51,240 nucleotides of DNA from Candidatus Kryptoniota bacterium (lineage in GTDB: Bacteria > Bacteroidota > Ignavibacteria > Kryptoniales > JAKASW01). Location of the stretch: assembly GCA_036567965.1 (NCBI GenBank), contig DATCTN010000013.1:1-51240 (forward strand). Direction: 5' to 3'. Within the stretch, counting starts at the first letter, position 1; every line of letters starts with the position of its first letter. Positions 37,120 through 47,388 of the stretch are shown piece after piece. The notes beneath the pieces were generated by a model. The model worked only from the letters and a program-made list of their open reading frames with translations. It had not been told where the DNA came from and did not search any database. Both the position numbers and the translations under genes were made by a program.

Positions 37120-38958
37120 TCACTTCCTGAAAAGCCTGGCGGAGTTGAGTATGAACGCCATCTCGGAACCAACGTGAATCAACGCTGCAAGGAGCGGTGT
37201 AAGGAATCCGAAGAAGGCGAGGAGAATACCTGCAGTGTCAACTCCGATTGTTCCCCAAAAGTTAAACATGATTACGCGCATACATTGTCTGCTAATCTTA
37301 ATTGCGTCTACTATTTTCAGCAGATTGTTTGTCGTTAAAGCCATATCAGCACTCTCAATTGCCACATCGGTTCCAGTTCCCATTGCGATGCCGACATTTG
37401 CCTCAACGAGAGCAGGCGCATCGTTGATTCCGTCTCCTATCATGGCGACACCCCGGCTCTTCTGTTTGAGCGTGCGGATCTTATCTAGCTTCTGATGCGG
37501 AAGTAATTCTCCAATGGACTCATCCACATGGAGCAATTCTCCAACGGCCTTCGTCGTGGCTGCTGAGTCGCCGGATAGAAGGATGATTCGACAATCAAGT
37601 TTCTTTAAAAGATCTACTGCCTGCGATGCTTCATTTCGCAATATATCGGCGACGCCAAAGTCACCAACAAGTCTCCCGTTTGCTGCTACAAAGACACTTG
37701 TCTCACCTTCCTTATGTGTCTCCTCGATGTGCTTCTCGATATTACGGATGTTCTTTACCAGGAATTTTTCCATTAGTGAAGATGTACCAATAAGCACCAG
37801 TTTGTCATCAACATGGCATACGACTCCCTCGCCGGGGAGGTACTCGACTTCGGAATATTTGAGAATCTCTACGCCTTTCTGCTTCGCTTCTCTAAGAATT
37901 GAATTTGCTATAGGATGTTCGGAATGTTGTTCAGCACAAGCGGCAAGTCCGAGAATTTCGTTTTTGCTGATGTCATCGAATTCATGGATATGTGTGACCT
38001 GCGGAGTGCCGAGCGTTAATGTTCCTGTCTTATCGACGACAATGGTATCAACCTTAGCAAGCTCTTCCAGGTATATTCCGCCTTTTGTGATTATGCCCTC
38101 CTTAGCGAAACGACCGATTCCCGCAAGAATTGCAAGGGGTGTTCCTGCGGCGACACCGCAAGCCCCTGCGACTACCAATGCTGAAATTGCGAACATGATG
38201 TTATGGGTGACGAGAAATGTAACTACAGCGCCGCCAATGGCGAAATAAACTAAACGGGCGGCGAGCTTATCGGCGACTTTCTGGATCGGCGCTTTGGATT
38301 TTTCTGCTTTCTCAACAATATCGATTATCTTTCCGAATGTCGTGTCTTTGCCGATCCGCCTTGGATTTACCTCAAGGACACCGACCTGATTTATCGTACC
38401 TGCGAGCACTTCACTTCCGGCAGTTTTATCGATAGGCATAGATTCACCCGTGAGGGAAGACTGGTCAACCGAAGAAGTTCCTTTTGCCACAACACCATCG
38501 ACCGGAATTCTAGAGCCGGGTTTAACTATGACGATATCCTGGAGTGTAAGCGCGGCGGTGTTGATTTCCTTTTCTTCCATGTTGCGTCGCACTGTTACCT
38601 TTTGCGGCAACAGCTCAATAAGTTTTGAAATGGCATTCCTGCCTCTTTCAACGGTCATGTGTTCCAGCAGTTCGGCAAATAGAACGAAAGAAGTGACGAC
38701 CAGTGCTGTAAAGAATTGTCCAACCAGCAAGGTCGCGACTACCGCTATCGACATCGATAGTTCCATTGTCATTCGCTTCTTTGCCGCAGACAGGAACGCT
38801 TCTTTAAACATCGGATACCCGCCTATCAACGTTGCGGCAAGAGCGATGAAATCGACCGGGAGCAGAAGCTTCCATACCCCGAACCAGCTCAGCGGCAGAG
38901 CGAGAATCATGAGTGCTAAACCGCCCCACACCTTAATATATCTTCTAACCTCAATCAT
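37120..38958 (-). CDS. P1B-type heavy-metal ATPase with unusual metal-site motif
   Basis: A 612-residue membrane pump without an N-terminal metal-binding domain. The usual parts are present: TGES loop (TGESMPIDK), phosphorylation site DKTGTLT with D309, the SEHPIA motif with the P1B-specific His-Pro, and GDGINDAPAL. The membrane metal motif, normally CPC, SPC or similar followed by ALxxATP, reads GAC (residues 265-267) within VVAGACGVAAGTP, so the conserved proline is missing. The ion is therefore uncertain. The ATG at 38958 follows AAGGAGAGG. It is the next gene after two TonB receptors on the same strand and probably handles the metal they import or expels an excess. Confidence 0.88.
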   Translation of the reverse strand: MIEVRRYIKVWGGLALMILALPLSWFGVWKLLLPVDFIALAATLIGGYPMFKEAFLSAAKKRMTMELSMSIAVVATLLVGQFFTALVVTSFVLFAELLEHMTVERGRNAISKLIELLPQKVTVRRNMEEKEINTAALTLQDIVIVKPGSRIPVDGVVAKGTSSVDQSSLTGESMPIDKTAGSEVLAGTINQVGVLEVNPRRIGKDTTFGKIIDIVEKAEKSKAPIQKVADKLAARLVYFAIGGAVVTFLVTHNIMFAISALVVAGACGVAAGTPLAILAGIGRFAKEGIITKGGIYLEELAKVDTIVVDKTGTLTLGTPQVTHIHEFDDISKNEILGLAACAEQHSEHPIANSILREAKQKGVEILKYSEVEYLPGEGVVCHVDDKLVLIGTSSLMEKFLVKNIRNIEKHIEETHKEGETSVFVAANGRLVGDFGVADILRNEASQAVDLLKKLDCRIILLSGDSAATTKAVGELLHVDESIGELLPHQKLDKIRTLKQKSRGVAMIGDGINDAPALVEANVGIAMGTGTDVAIESADMALTTNNLLKIVDAIKISRQCMRVIMFNFWGTIGVDTAGILLAFFGFLTPLLAALIHVGSEMAFILNSARLFRK

Positions 38959-39135
38959 CGTTACCTCTCCTTAACATGAGTGCAATGGTGTCATCGCGAG
39001 GAGTCTCTTCCTTAGGCATAAACTCCGTGACGAAGAAATCTCATGTTATTCCAGTAAATTGAACAAACGAGATTGCTTCAATCACAATTACGATTTCTTT
39101 ATTCTTCAAATCAGTTCACTAAATGATTCGGCGAT

Positions 39136-41577
39136 TTACAAATGATATGCGATCTTGAATACCATGTTTCTCGGCTCTTCCCAGCTTGCGCCAGTGGTGT
39201 ATGCACCTTTGATCAAATGTATGTGGTTAAATATGTTTGTCACATAAAGAGAAGGCTTGAAAAAGGTTTCTCCAAGGAGATTGAAAACATAGCCCGCGCC
39301 GAAATTCAGAATCCAATATGGAGTAGTATGCGCAGCCTGGTTGAAATCGAATAGACCTGTTTTGTAAACGGCAACAGACTGCGGAAAGCCGTTGGAAAGT
39401 CCCGAGCCGTAGGTCGCCTCAAGATTAATGAACCAGTCCTCTGGCTGGTAATTAATATCGGCGACAAATGAAAGCCTTTGGTCATGGTCTAGATCGGTCC
39501 CTGCTCCGTCGCTGCTCGGAGGCAGGAAACCGCCCGTCAGCGGTCCGTAGCCAATGGCATGGATGATCGACGAATTCAAATGTCCTGATAGTGGTGTGCC
39601 GGGATCGTTGTAGGAAAGAGACAACTCTATTCCAGTTGTTTTCACGGAAGAAATGTTGAACGGAGTTTTGATTGCGGTGTTGCCGATCGTGGCATCGTCT
39701 GTGAACGGATGCGAATGCTTGTAGAAGCCTGCTGCTTTCAACCTAAGGCCAATTGAAAAACTATGTGTGTAAACCATTTCATAGAAATCACTTCGTTCCG
39801 GATATGTTGGCATCACGGCGTTGCTGACATTTTCAGCAATTGATCGCAGCCCTTCGATGTTTGTCGGCATGAAGAGTTTACCATAATAGATGTAAGCCGA
39901 ATTATTCTCGTCGATCAGAAAATTCCATCGTAAGCGTGGATTCACTTGACGCTGCAGAGCAACATCAGGTGCAATATGCTGGTCATAGCGCACACCCATT
40001 TCTAACGAAGTCCAATCAAGAACACGCCAATCAGATTCCGCGAAAGCACCAAAATCAGATCCCGTGAAAGGACTGTGAACGGAAGGTCCTGGATTATTAA
40101 GAGAATCTTGAGATGAAAAGTTTTCTCTACCTGTTGTGCTGCTGAAATTGATGCCGACCTTATACATAAACCCATGAGATAGCCTTTTCTCGTAAGCAGA
40201 TCGAACGCCGGTAGTGTTGAAGTCTCTGTTTTCAAAAAGGCGATACGACTTTGCTGTGTCATCAGTATATTTGGATGTAAACTGGAAATTGGGAGGATCG
40301 ATATCTCCTGGAGTATAAATCAAACCGCCTTGCCGAGCATACGCTCCGATGAACAAATTCTCCTGCTGGTCAGACTGCGAGTTTATCTCACGGAAATAAG
40401 AAAGGGCCTGGAAGGAGTTTGTGGTTTCCTGAAGGTCTGAGGCTATTTGAACATCGGGATCATAAGGAACTTGTGTATATGTTCTTCCGAAATTTAGGTT
40501 TGCTGTTATATAATCAACATCGCTGATTATATAGTCGAACTTACCATAGAGGAAATAATCGAATCCATGGTCATGGAACAAATTCGGCACCGGCGTGTCG
40601 ATTCGTCGGTCGGTTTCCTGCCGTGACCCGGAGAAGTAAAATCCGAGTTTGCCGAGGTGATCACTTATTGAAAGATCTTGACCGTTAGAGTTCAGCGCCC
40701 GAAATGGACCGACTTGACCGCCGAGCGTGTCACCCGGAGCGGAGCTTGATGGGCCAGATGCAACCTCGGCTCCCGGAGAGAAAGGCTTTGCTCCGTTGAG
40801 AACAAGATAGCTCCCTGCATAAGTGGAGGCATCGAGATGGAAAGATCCCGTAGGGACGCGGTTATGGAGGTCTATGATGGCGGACATCTGACCGCCATAC
40901 TCAGCGGGGAAACCTCCCGTTATAAAAGTTGCGTGGTCGATTACCTTCGGGTCAACGACCTCATTCAATCCTCCAAATACACCGAGAGGAACTGGAATGC
41001 CGTCGATATAATATGTGAACTCTCCATGCTGTCCCCGGATATGAACTTCACTTGTCGGCGCGCGAGCAGCACCCGTTACGTTTTCCTGAATTAAGTTCGT
41101 CATCTGAGCAGTTGGCGGAACATGGTAGGTCTCCGATTCGAAGGATTGATCTCCTGTTCTTATGTCGATGGTCGAAGCGCCGAGTTCCCGTTGACCGTAC
41201 ACATTAACGCCTTTAAGCTTGTTGTTCTGAGGTACCAGCTTCATTGCATAGGCTGTGTGATTCTCGTCGACAGGAATAGAATCTGAATAAGTTTCATAGC
41301 CGACGAACCAAGCCGTTATTTTATACGAGCCGGGTTTGATCTCTCTGAACCAGAGTTGACCCACGATGTTGGTTTCACCCTGAGCAATGACTTTCCCATC
41401 AGTCTGCAAGATCACTCTCGCAAGCCCGATAGGTACTTTCTCTTCGGCATCAGAAACAGTTATCCTAATATCAACTGTATGGCCTTTTTCTGCGGAATTT
41501 ATTTCTTGTGAATAACAAGGTTTCTGAGCCATCATATACAAACAGGATAATATCACAAAAATAGTCCTGCTTCGCAT
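39136..41577 (-). CDS. TonB-dependent receptor, tandem copy 1
   Basis: An 813-residue outer-membrane transporter. The ATG at 41577 yields a signal peptide (TIFVILSCLYMMAQ); a longer frame from 41637 is not used. A carboxypeptidase-regulatory-like domain (VPIGLARVILQTDGKV) is followed by a plug with PPTAQMTNLIQEN, EVHIRGQHGEFTYYIDGIPV and GFPAEYGGQ. The barrel ends MVFKIAYHL. It is closely related to the next receptor (41742-44132), clearly by tandem duplication. These two differ strongly from the receptor at 11.5 kb. Substrate inferred as a metal or metal complex from the adjacent P1B ATPase and DUF2946-like gene. Confidence 0.87.
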   Translation of the reverse strand: MRSRTIFVILSCLYMMAQKPCYSQEINSAEKGHTVDIRITVSDAEEKVPIGLARVILQTDGKVIAQGETNIVGQLWFREIKPGSYKITAWFVGYETYSDSIPVDENHTAYAMKLVPQNNKLKGVNVYGQRELGASTIDIRTGDQSFESETYHVPPTAQMTNLIQENVTGAARAPTSEVHIRGQHGEFTYYIDGIPVPLGVFGGLNEVVDPKVIDHATFITGGFPAEYGGQMSAIIDLHNRVPTGSFHLDASTYAGSYLVLNGAKPFSPGAEVASGPSSSAPGDTLGGQVGPFRALNSNGQDLSISDHLGKLGFYFSGSRQETDRRIDTPVPNLFHDHGFDYFLYGKFDYIISDVDYITANLNFGRTYTQVPYDPDVQIASDLQETTNSFQALSYFREINSQSDQQENLFIGAYARQGGLIYTPGDIDPPNFQFTSKYTDDTAKSYRLFENRDFNTTGVRSAYEKRLSHGFMYKVGINFSSTTGRENFSSQDSLNNPGPSVHSPFTGSDFGAFAESDWRVLDWTSLEMGVRYDQHIAPDVALQRQVNPRLRWNFLIDENNSAYIYYGKLFMPTNIEGLRSIAENVSNAVMPTYPERSDFYEMVYTHSFSIGLRLKAAGFYKHSHPFTDDATIGNTAIKTPFNISSVKTTGIELSLSYNDPGTPLSGHLNSSIIHAIGYGPLTGGFLPPSSDGAGTDLDHDQRLSFVADINYQPEDWFINLEATYGSGLSNGFPQSVAVYKTGLFDFNQAAHTTPYWILNFGAGYVFNLLGETFFKPSLYVTNIFNHIHLIKGAYTTGASWEEPRNMVFKIAYHL

Positions 41578-41706
41578 CTTTTGGTCATTGATGAGAATGG
41601 TACAACACGCGTAATTAGAACAAAACAATCGCGTCAATTCATCGGTTCCCAGATTGACCGAAGTCGTTTACAGGTTAACATTCGATGAGTTCTTTTTATT
41701 CAATAA

Positions 41707-41734
41707 GGAGACGAGGTTGTAACACCTCGTCTCC
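41707..41734 (-). terminator. Terminator hairpin between the tandem receptors
   Basis: A perfect 11-base stem (GGAGACGAGGT/ACCTCGTCTCC) with a 6-base loop lies seven bases after the stop of the 41742-44132 receptor. The T-rich run after it on the minus strand is short and interrupted. It probably ends or reduces transcription into the second receptor. Confidence 0.65.
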
Positions 41735-41741
41735 AGTTCGA

Positions 41742-44132
41742 TTATAAATGATATGCAATTTTGAAAACGATATTTCTCGGCTCTTCGTAGCTGGCGGCGC
41801 TGAAGTACGCTCCCTTGATCAGATGGATATGGTCAAGGATATTCGTGATGTAAAGGGACGGAACAAGAGTCGACCCATCTCCAAGTGATAGAGTATATCC
41901 ACCAGAAACGTCGAATATCCAGGAAGGCGCGGTGTGAGTAGCGGGGTTAAAATCGAAGAGGCCCGTCTTGTATTCGATGCCATTAGGGTTTCCATTTGTA
42001 AGTCCGGAACCGTAGATGCCTGTGAGGTTTACGTACCAGTTTATCGGCTGGTAATTAATGGAAGCCACGACGGATAGTCGTTGGTCGTGATCCAGGTCCG
42101 TCGCTGTTCCGTCATCACTTATGGGAAGGAACCCGCCGGTCACTGCACCGGAGCCATACGCATGGATGATGGAGGTATTGATGTACCCTGAGAACGGAGT
42201 CGAAGGATCGTTGTATGAAAATCCAAGTTCAATGCCGGGAGTATGAGTGACAGCTATGTTGACCGGAGTCTTGATTGCGCTCGACCCCACGGTCTCGTCG
42301 TCGATGCCCGGAGTTGAGTACTTATAGAATCCGTCCAGCTTGCTTCTTAAACCGAATCCGAAATCGTGAATATACCCGACCTCGTAGAAGTCATCCCGTT
42401 CAGGAAGCGTTGGCTGACCGGTGTTGATTACGTTCGATGCGATTGTCCGCAAGCCCTCTACATTTGTTGGGATAAAAAGACGCCCGTAATAAAGATAGGC
42501 GGTATTCGATTCGTCGAAGAGAATATTCCATTTGATGCGGGGGCTTACTTGATTCTGGAGAGGTGCATCTGGCGCTATATGCTGATCGTACCTTACTCCG
42601 AGCTCAATCCTCGTCCATTCTAATGGATGGATTTCACTTTCGGCGAATATGCCGAAGTCGGAGCCGTTGAAATTTGTCATGACCGCCGGTCCGACATGCC
42701 CAGCACTATCTTTGGATGTGAAGTCCTCCTTGCCGTGTGTTGCGCTAAAGTTCAAACCGATTGCATACATGAAATGATGGGAGAGGCGAGAATCAAATTT
42801 CACTCTTGTGCCCACGGTTGTAAACGAGCGATCTTCAGCGAGGATGTAGTTATTTGTCGTATCTCCAGCGAATTGAAATGTGGCAGGGTCGCCGGGTCCG
42901 GGAGTGTAACTAAGTCCGCCTTCTCGTGCGTATCCTCCCACAAAGAGATTGCTCTCCCTGTCCGTCTCGGAGGAAATGACGTGGTAATACGAGAGAGTCT
43001 GGAAACCGTTGCTCGTGTTTTGCAGGTCGTTCATTATGCCTTCAACGGAATCGTATGGAACCTGCGTGTAGGTGTTGCTGTAATTAAGGTTGGAGGTGAG
43101 ATAGTCGACATCGCTGAGTGCATAATCGAGCTTGCCATAAAGGAAGTAATCGAAACCGTGGTCGTGAAAGATATCCGCGACAGGCGGATCGATGCGGCGG
43201 TCGCTTTCCTGGCGCGTCCCGGACAGGAACAAGCCCAGATTGCCAATGTGGTCGCTGAGCGAGAGATTTTGTCCGTTGGAACTCAACGCCTTGAAAGATC
43301 CGACTTTCTTTCCAAGAGTGTCGTTGGAATTGGGAGCAAAGTAACTCCCTGCGTAAGTCGATGCGTCGAGATGAAAGCCGCCAGGCGGCACTCGATTTTG
43401 AAGATCGATTATAGCTGCAGTTTGTCCGCCATACTCGGCTGTCCAGCCACCATCAATAAACGTCGCACGGTCGATTACTTTCGGATCGACCACGTCGTTA
43501 AGTCCACCGAAGACGCCCAGCGGCACGGGTATTCCATCGATATAGTACGTGAACTCACCGTGCATGCCACGAATATGCACTTCGCCTGTCGGAGCGCGCG
43601 CGACTCCCATCAGATTCTCCTGTATAAGTTCGGTCATGTGTGCCGTCGGAGGGGCGTGATAGGTCTCAGACTCAAATACCTGATTCCCAGTGGTGAGACC
43701 GAACGTGGTGACCGGCGTAATATGCTGACCTACGACTACCTGCTCGTTGAAAGTCAGGGTAGTGAGGGCAACAGAATCGACAAGATGGTTCTTGTCGATG
43801 ACGACAGATTTTGACACGTCATTATATCCGACAGAGTGAACTGAAAGATTATAAGTCCCGTCATCGATGTCAACGAATACCGCGACGCCAGATTGGCTCG
43901 TGACTTTTTCCTGTATGATTGTACCGTCACGACGGAGCGCAACCAAAGCAAGTTGTATAGGAACGTTAAGGATCGAATCGGAAACGACAACAGTGTAGGA
44001 CTCACCCTCTTGTGGAACTGTTCCGCCGCTCGCGATATTCGCCGAAGAGCGGGCTGCGACCTGTGCCAATACGACGGGGGCCGCACTAAATGCGGAACAA
44101 TATATCAAGAATAGAAAAATGCGTTTAAGCAT
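41742..44132 (-). CDS. TonB-dependent receptor, tandem copy 2
   Basis: A 796-residue outer-membrane transporter with signal peptide (FLFLIYCSAFSAAPVVLAQ), behind AAGGAG. It has the same domain order as its neighbour: regulatory-like sandwich (VPIQLALVALRRDG), plug (PPTAHMTELIQEN, EVHIRGMHGEFTYYIDGI, WTAEYGGQ), and barrel ending IVFKIAYHL. The two share long near-identical plug stretches, while barrel loops differ, suggesting different or widened substrate range. The DUF2946-like gene lies 84 bases upstream on the same strand. Confidence 0.87.
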   Translation of the reverse strand: MLKRIFLFLIYCSAFSAAPVVLAQVAARSSANIASGGTVPQEGESYTVVVSDSILNVPIQLALVALRRDGTIIQEKVTSQSGVAVFVDIDDGTYNLSVHSVGYNDVSKSVVIDKNHLVDSVALTTLTFNEQVVVGQHITPVTTFGLTTGNQVFESETYHAPPTAHMTELIQENLMGVARAPTGEVHIRGMHGEFTYYIDGIPVPLGVFGGLNDVVDPKVIDRATFIDGGWTAEYGGQTAAIIDLQNRVPPGGFHLDASTYAGSYFAPNSNDTLGKKVGSFKALSSNGQNLSLSDHIGNLGLFLSGTRQESDRRIDPPVADIFHDHGFDYFLYGKLDYALSDVDYLTSNLNYSNTYTQVPYDSVEGIMNDLQNTSNGFQTLSYYHVISSETDRESNLFVGGYAREGGLSYTPGPGDPATFQFAGDTTNNYILAEDRSFTTVGTRVKFDSRLSHHFMYAIGLNFSATHGKEDFTSKDSAGHVGPAVMTNFNGSDFGIFAESEIHPLEWTRIELGVRYDQHIAPDAPLQNQVSPRIKWNILFDESNTAYLYYGRLFIPTNVEGLRTIASNVINTGQPTLPERDDFYEVGYIHDFGFGLRSKLDGFYKYSTPGIDDETVGSSAIKTPVNIAVTHTPGIELGFSYNDPSTPFSGYINTSIIHAYGSGAVTGGFLPISDDGTATDLDHDQRLSVVASINYQPINWYVNLTGIYGSGLTNGNPNGIEYKTGLFDFNPATHTAPSWIFDVSGGYTLSLGDGSTLVPSLYITNILDHIHLIKGAYFSAASYEEPRNIVFKIAYHL

Positions 44133-44170
44133 TGCATACTCCTTAGTGTTATATGAAAACAGTTAGCACA

Positions 44171-44189
44171 CGCCACATAGATAGTGGCG
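44171..44189. promoter_or_regulatory. Stem-loop between DUF2946-like gene and receptor
   Basis: The inverted repeat CGCCAC-N7-GTGGCG lies in the 84-base gap between the two minus-strand genes. No T run follows, so it is more likely an mRNA-processing or operator site than a terminator. Confidence 0.35.
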
Positions 44190-44216
44190 CGCCAATTTTA
44201 AAGGTAGATTAAGGAG

Positions 44217-44552
44217 TTATGCTTGTGGAGGTGCGCGGGTGGAATAGCTTCGGGTAGGTTCCGAGAAATGCCGGCTGATCCTACCTGTCGGAAAGAAAGA
44301 AACTTCTGTCCGGGATATGAATTCATGGCTTATAGCAGGTGTACCGGTCGTCGATTGTGCAAAGTTATGCGCGGGGCAGGTAAGTTCGAAGTCGTTCGCA
44401 TCAACCACATGGTGCGAACCGGGTTGGGAATTAAAATCAAGCTGGCCTTCGAGAGGAACAAAGTCTTTGTGATCGAGGGAGAAGGTTGCTGTAATGAGGA
44501 CATAAAGCACTAGGATTGTCTTCGCGACGGCTTTATGGTGCTTCAGATACAT
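44217..44552 (-). CDS. Small exported His/Cys protein, DUF2946-like
   Basis: A 111-residue protein with an N-terminal hydrophobic segment (TILVLYVLITATFSL) after a positive start, and GGGAGAAC before the ATG. The mature part has scattered His (LDHKDF, GSHHVVD) and the CPAHNFAQS stretch. It ends STRAPPQA; a C-terminal RAPP is a trait I associate with the DUF2946 family of small exported proteins found with metal genes. Its function is not established. Head position before two TonB receptors and near a P1B ATPase suggests a periplasmic metal-binding or metal-sensing role. Confidence 0.6.
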   Translation of the reverse strand: MYLKHHKAVAKTILVLYVLITATFSLDHKDFVPLEGQLDFNSQPGSHHVVDANDFELTCPAHNFAQSTTGTPAISHEFISRTEVSFFPTGRISRHFSEPTRSYSTRAPPQA

Positions 44553-44710
44553 GTTCTCCCTTAGCTTTTTCTGTCGAGTATAGCTACCGAAGTATTATAA
44601 TCAAATAGACAAAAGAAAACGTCGTTTAGTTCCGGTCTACAGTGCCATAAGGTCCTTGTCCACGTCAGTTTTCCAAAGCCTCACAGGTTCAATGATATTG
44701 TATTAGCACA

Positions 44711-44727
44711 TCAATCGGGGGCAGGTC
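44711..44727. repeat. Dispersed 17-base repeat, copy B
   Basis: TCAATCGGGGGCAGGTC is identical to 34916-34932. It lies in the spacer downstream of the small repeated ORF copy at 44801-44971. It has possible transposon-end character, with no element left around it. Confidence 0.5.
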
Positions 44728-44800
44728 ACCGGAGGTCCCGTCTTTGACCATGGGGCACTTTCTTTTTTTGACAGTCGTTTCAGAAGCCAGGATCCGAAAA

Positions 44801-44971
44801 TCAAGGAGGTGAGATTCTAGCAGGTTCTAAATCCAGTTTGACCTGGTGTACGCTCAAGTATACCTCTCCTCGGGCCACTGGTAGAATAGCAAGTGGGATT
44901 TCGACCATTAATAAGTTCGAGTCATCGTTCCGATCGGGGAGCAACTTGTCTTGGGAAACATCTGAACTCAT
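44801..44971 (-). CDS. Small repeated ORF family, copy 3 (56 aa)
   Basis: An ATG-started frame with an in-frame stop two codons upstream, so the start is fixed. The product has KLLPDRNDDSN, LLMVEIPLA and PVARGEVYLS, matching copies 1 and 2. It shares 31 identical bases with copy 2 (44913-44943). No ribosome site is visible, which argues against strong expression. Like the others it lies in a gap between larger genes on the minus strand. Confidence 0.45.
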   Translation of the reverse strand: MSSDVSQDKLLPDRNDDSNLLMVEIPLAILPVARGEVYLSVHQVKLDLEPARISPP

Positions 44972-45044
44972 AGGTTAATTCAAGTGTCGCTCAGCAAACG
45001 GATTCCAATAGCAATTTCCTCATTCTTCTTCTGTTAGAAATAGC

Positions 45045-45070
45045 AAAGTCCCGCTCACGCGGGACTTTTT
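45045..45070. terminator. Terminator hairpin downstream of groEL
   Basis: AAAGTCCCGC-TCAC-GCGGGACTTT, a perfect 10-base stem, lies about 25 bases past the groEL stop. The T run is better on the plus side (TTTTT), so it may work in both directions. Confidence 0.75.
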
Positions 45071-45093
45071 GTGTTTAGACCAATTTGGTTTGA

Positions 45094-46734
<1,641 letters not shown>

Positions 46735-46739
46735 CTATT

Positions 46740-47024
46740 TCATATAATTGCAAAAATGTCGCTTTCGCGCATGATGAGATACTCCGTGCCTTCGTAATTG
46801 ACTTCGGTTCCGGAGTACTTCCCGTACAAAATTTTGTCTCCAACTTTGACTTCAATCTGAATCTTCTTGCCTTCGTCGGTAACCCTTCCAGGTCCGATTG
46901 CGACTATCTCACCTTCCTGCGGACGTTCCTTCGCAGTATCGGGAACAAAAAGTCCACCTTTGGTTTTCTCGTCAGCCGGCAATGGTTTTACGACAACTCT
47001 GTCTGCCAATGGTTTAATCCTCAT
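46740..47024 (-). CDS. groES: Co-chaperonin GroES (10 kDa)
   Basis: A 94-residue cap of the GroEL chamber. Family marks are [13 protein letters not shown] at the start, the mobile loop [20 protein letters not shown], and [21 protein letters not shown] precedes the ATG. It is first gene of the groES-groEL operon and is probably controlled by the palindrome at 47109-47129. Confidence 0.97.
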   Translation of the reverse strand: MRIKPLADRVVVKPLPADEKTKGGLFVPDTAKERPQEGEIVAIGPGRVTDEGKKIQIEVKVGDKILYGKYSGTEVNYEGTEYLIMRESDIFAII

Positions 47025-47108
47025 TTAACGACCCTCCTATTTTCTAAATCTCTTCTTAATTTTTTTGCTCATCCAAAGACTTGGATGTATTTTCGAACCT
47101 GGCCTTTG

Positions 47109-47153
47109 AGAGTGCTGATTTAGCGCTCTATAATTTTGGAGTCAGGGACTCAA
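47109..47153 (-). promoter_or_regulatory. groES promoter region with CIRCE-like palindrome
   Basis: On the minus strand, TTGAGT (47148-47153) and TATAGA (47127-47132) form a possible promoter with a short 15-base spacer. Directly at the -10/start area lies AGAGCGCT-AAATC-AGCACTCT (47109-47129), an inverted repeat with one mismatch. Its halves (GCGCTAA, TCAGCACTC) resemble those of the HrcA operator CIRCE but are in the opposite order and closer together. Heat-shock control is inferred. Confidence 0.45.
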
Positions 47154-47181
47154 ACGTTGAGACGCATTGACTCAACTCAGT

Positions 47182-47388
47182 CTATTCACACTTAAAGGAA
47201 TTCGCCAAATCCTTGACGTTTTTACGCGCGTCCTTCCGAACATCGTCCTGGCGCTTTTCTTTCGATACCTGCTCGAGGGCAAACTGCTTGTATGAAAAGT
47301 TTGCTGCATCAAATGTCTCTTTAATAGCAGACAGATTCGTCGTTGTGATCTCTTGAAGTAGACGTGTCACAAGAAATCTCCCGTGCAA
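47182..47388 (-). CDS. Hypothetical small protein (68 aa)
   Basis: A TTG- or GTG-started frame whose product is helical and charged (LLQEITTTNLSAIKETF, KEKRQDDVRKDARKNV). Codon use looks like that of coding DNA. No signal peptide, membrane span or known motif is seen and the ribosome site is weak. It could be the end of a broken gene. Confidence 0.3.
   Translation of the reverse strand: MHGRFLVTRLLQEITTTNLSAIKETFDAANFSYKQFALEQVSKEKRQDDVRKDARKNVKDLANSFKCE

Noticed and set aside
37514..38248. 244-codon plus-strand frame opposite the metal ATPase
   Set aside because: Ser/Pro-rich composition typical of an antisense shadow; the ATPase on the other strand has all its motifs.
42627..43814. 395-codon plus-strand frame opposite a TonB receptor
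   Set aside because: Long only because the opposite gene lacks certain codons; no recognisable domain and no start site.
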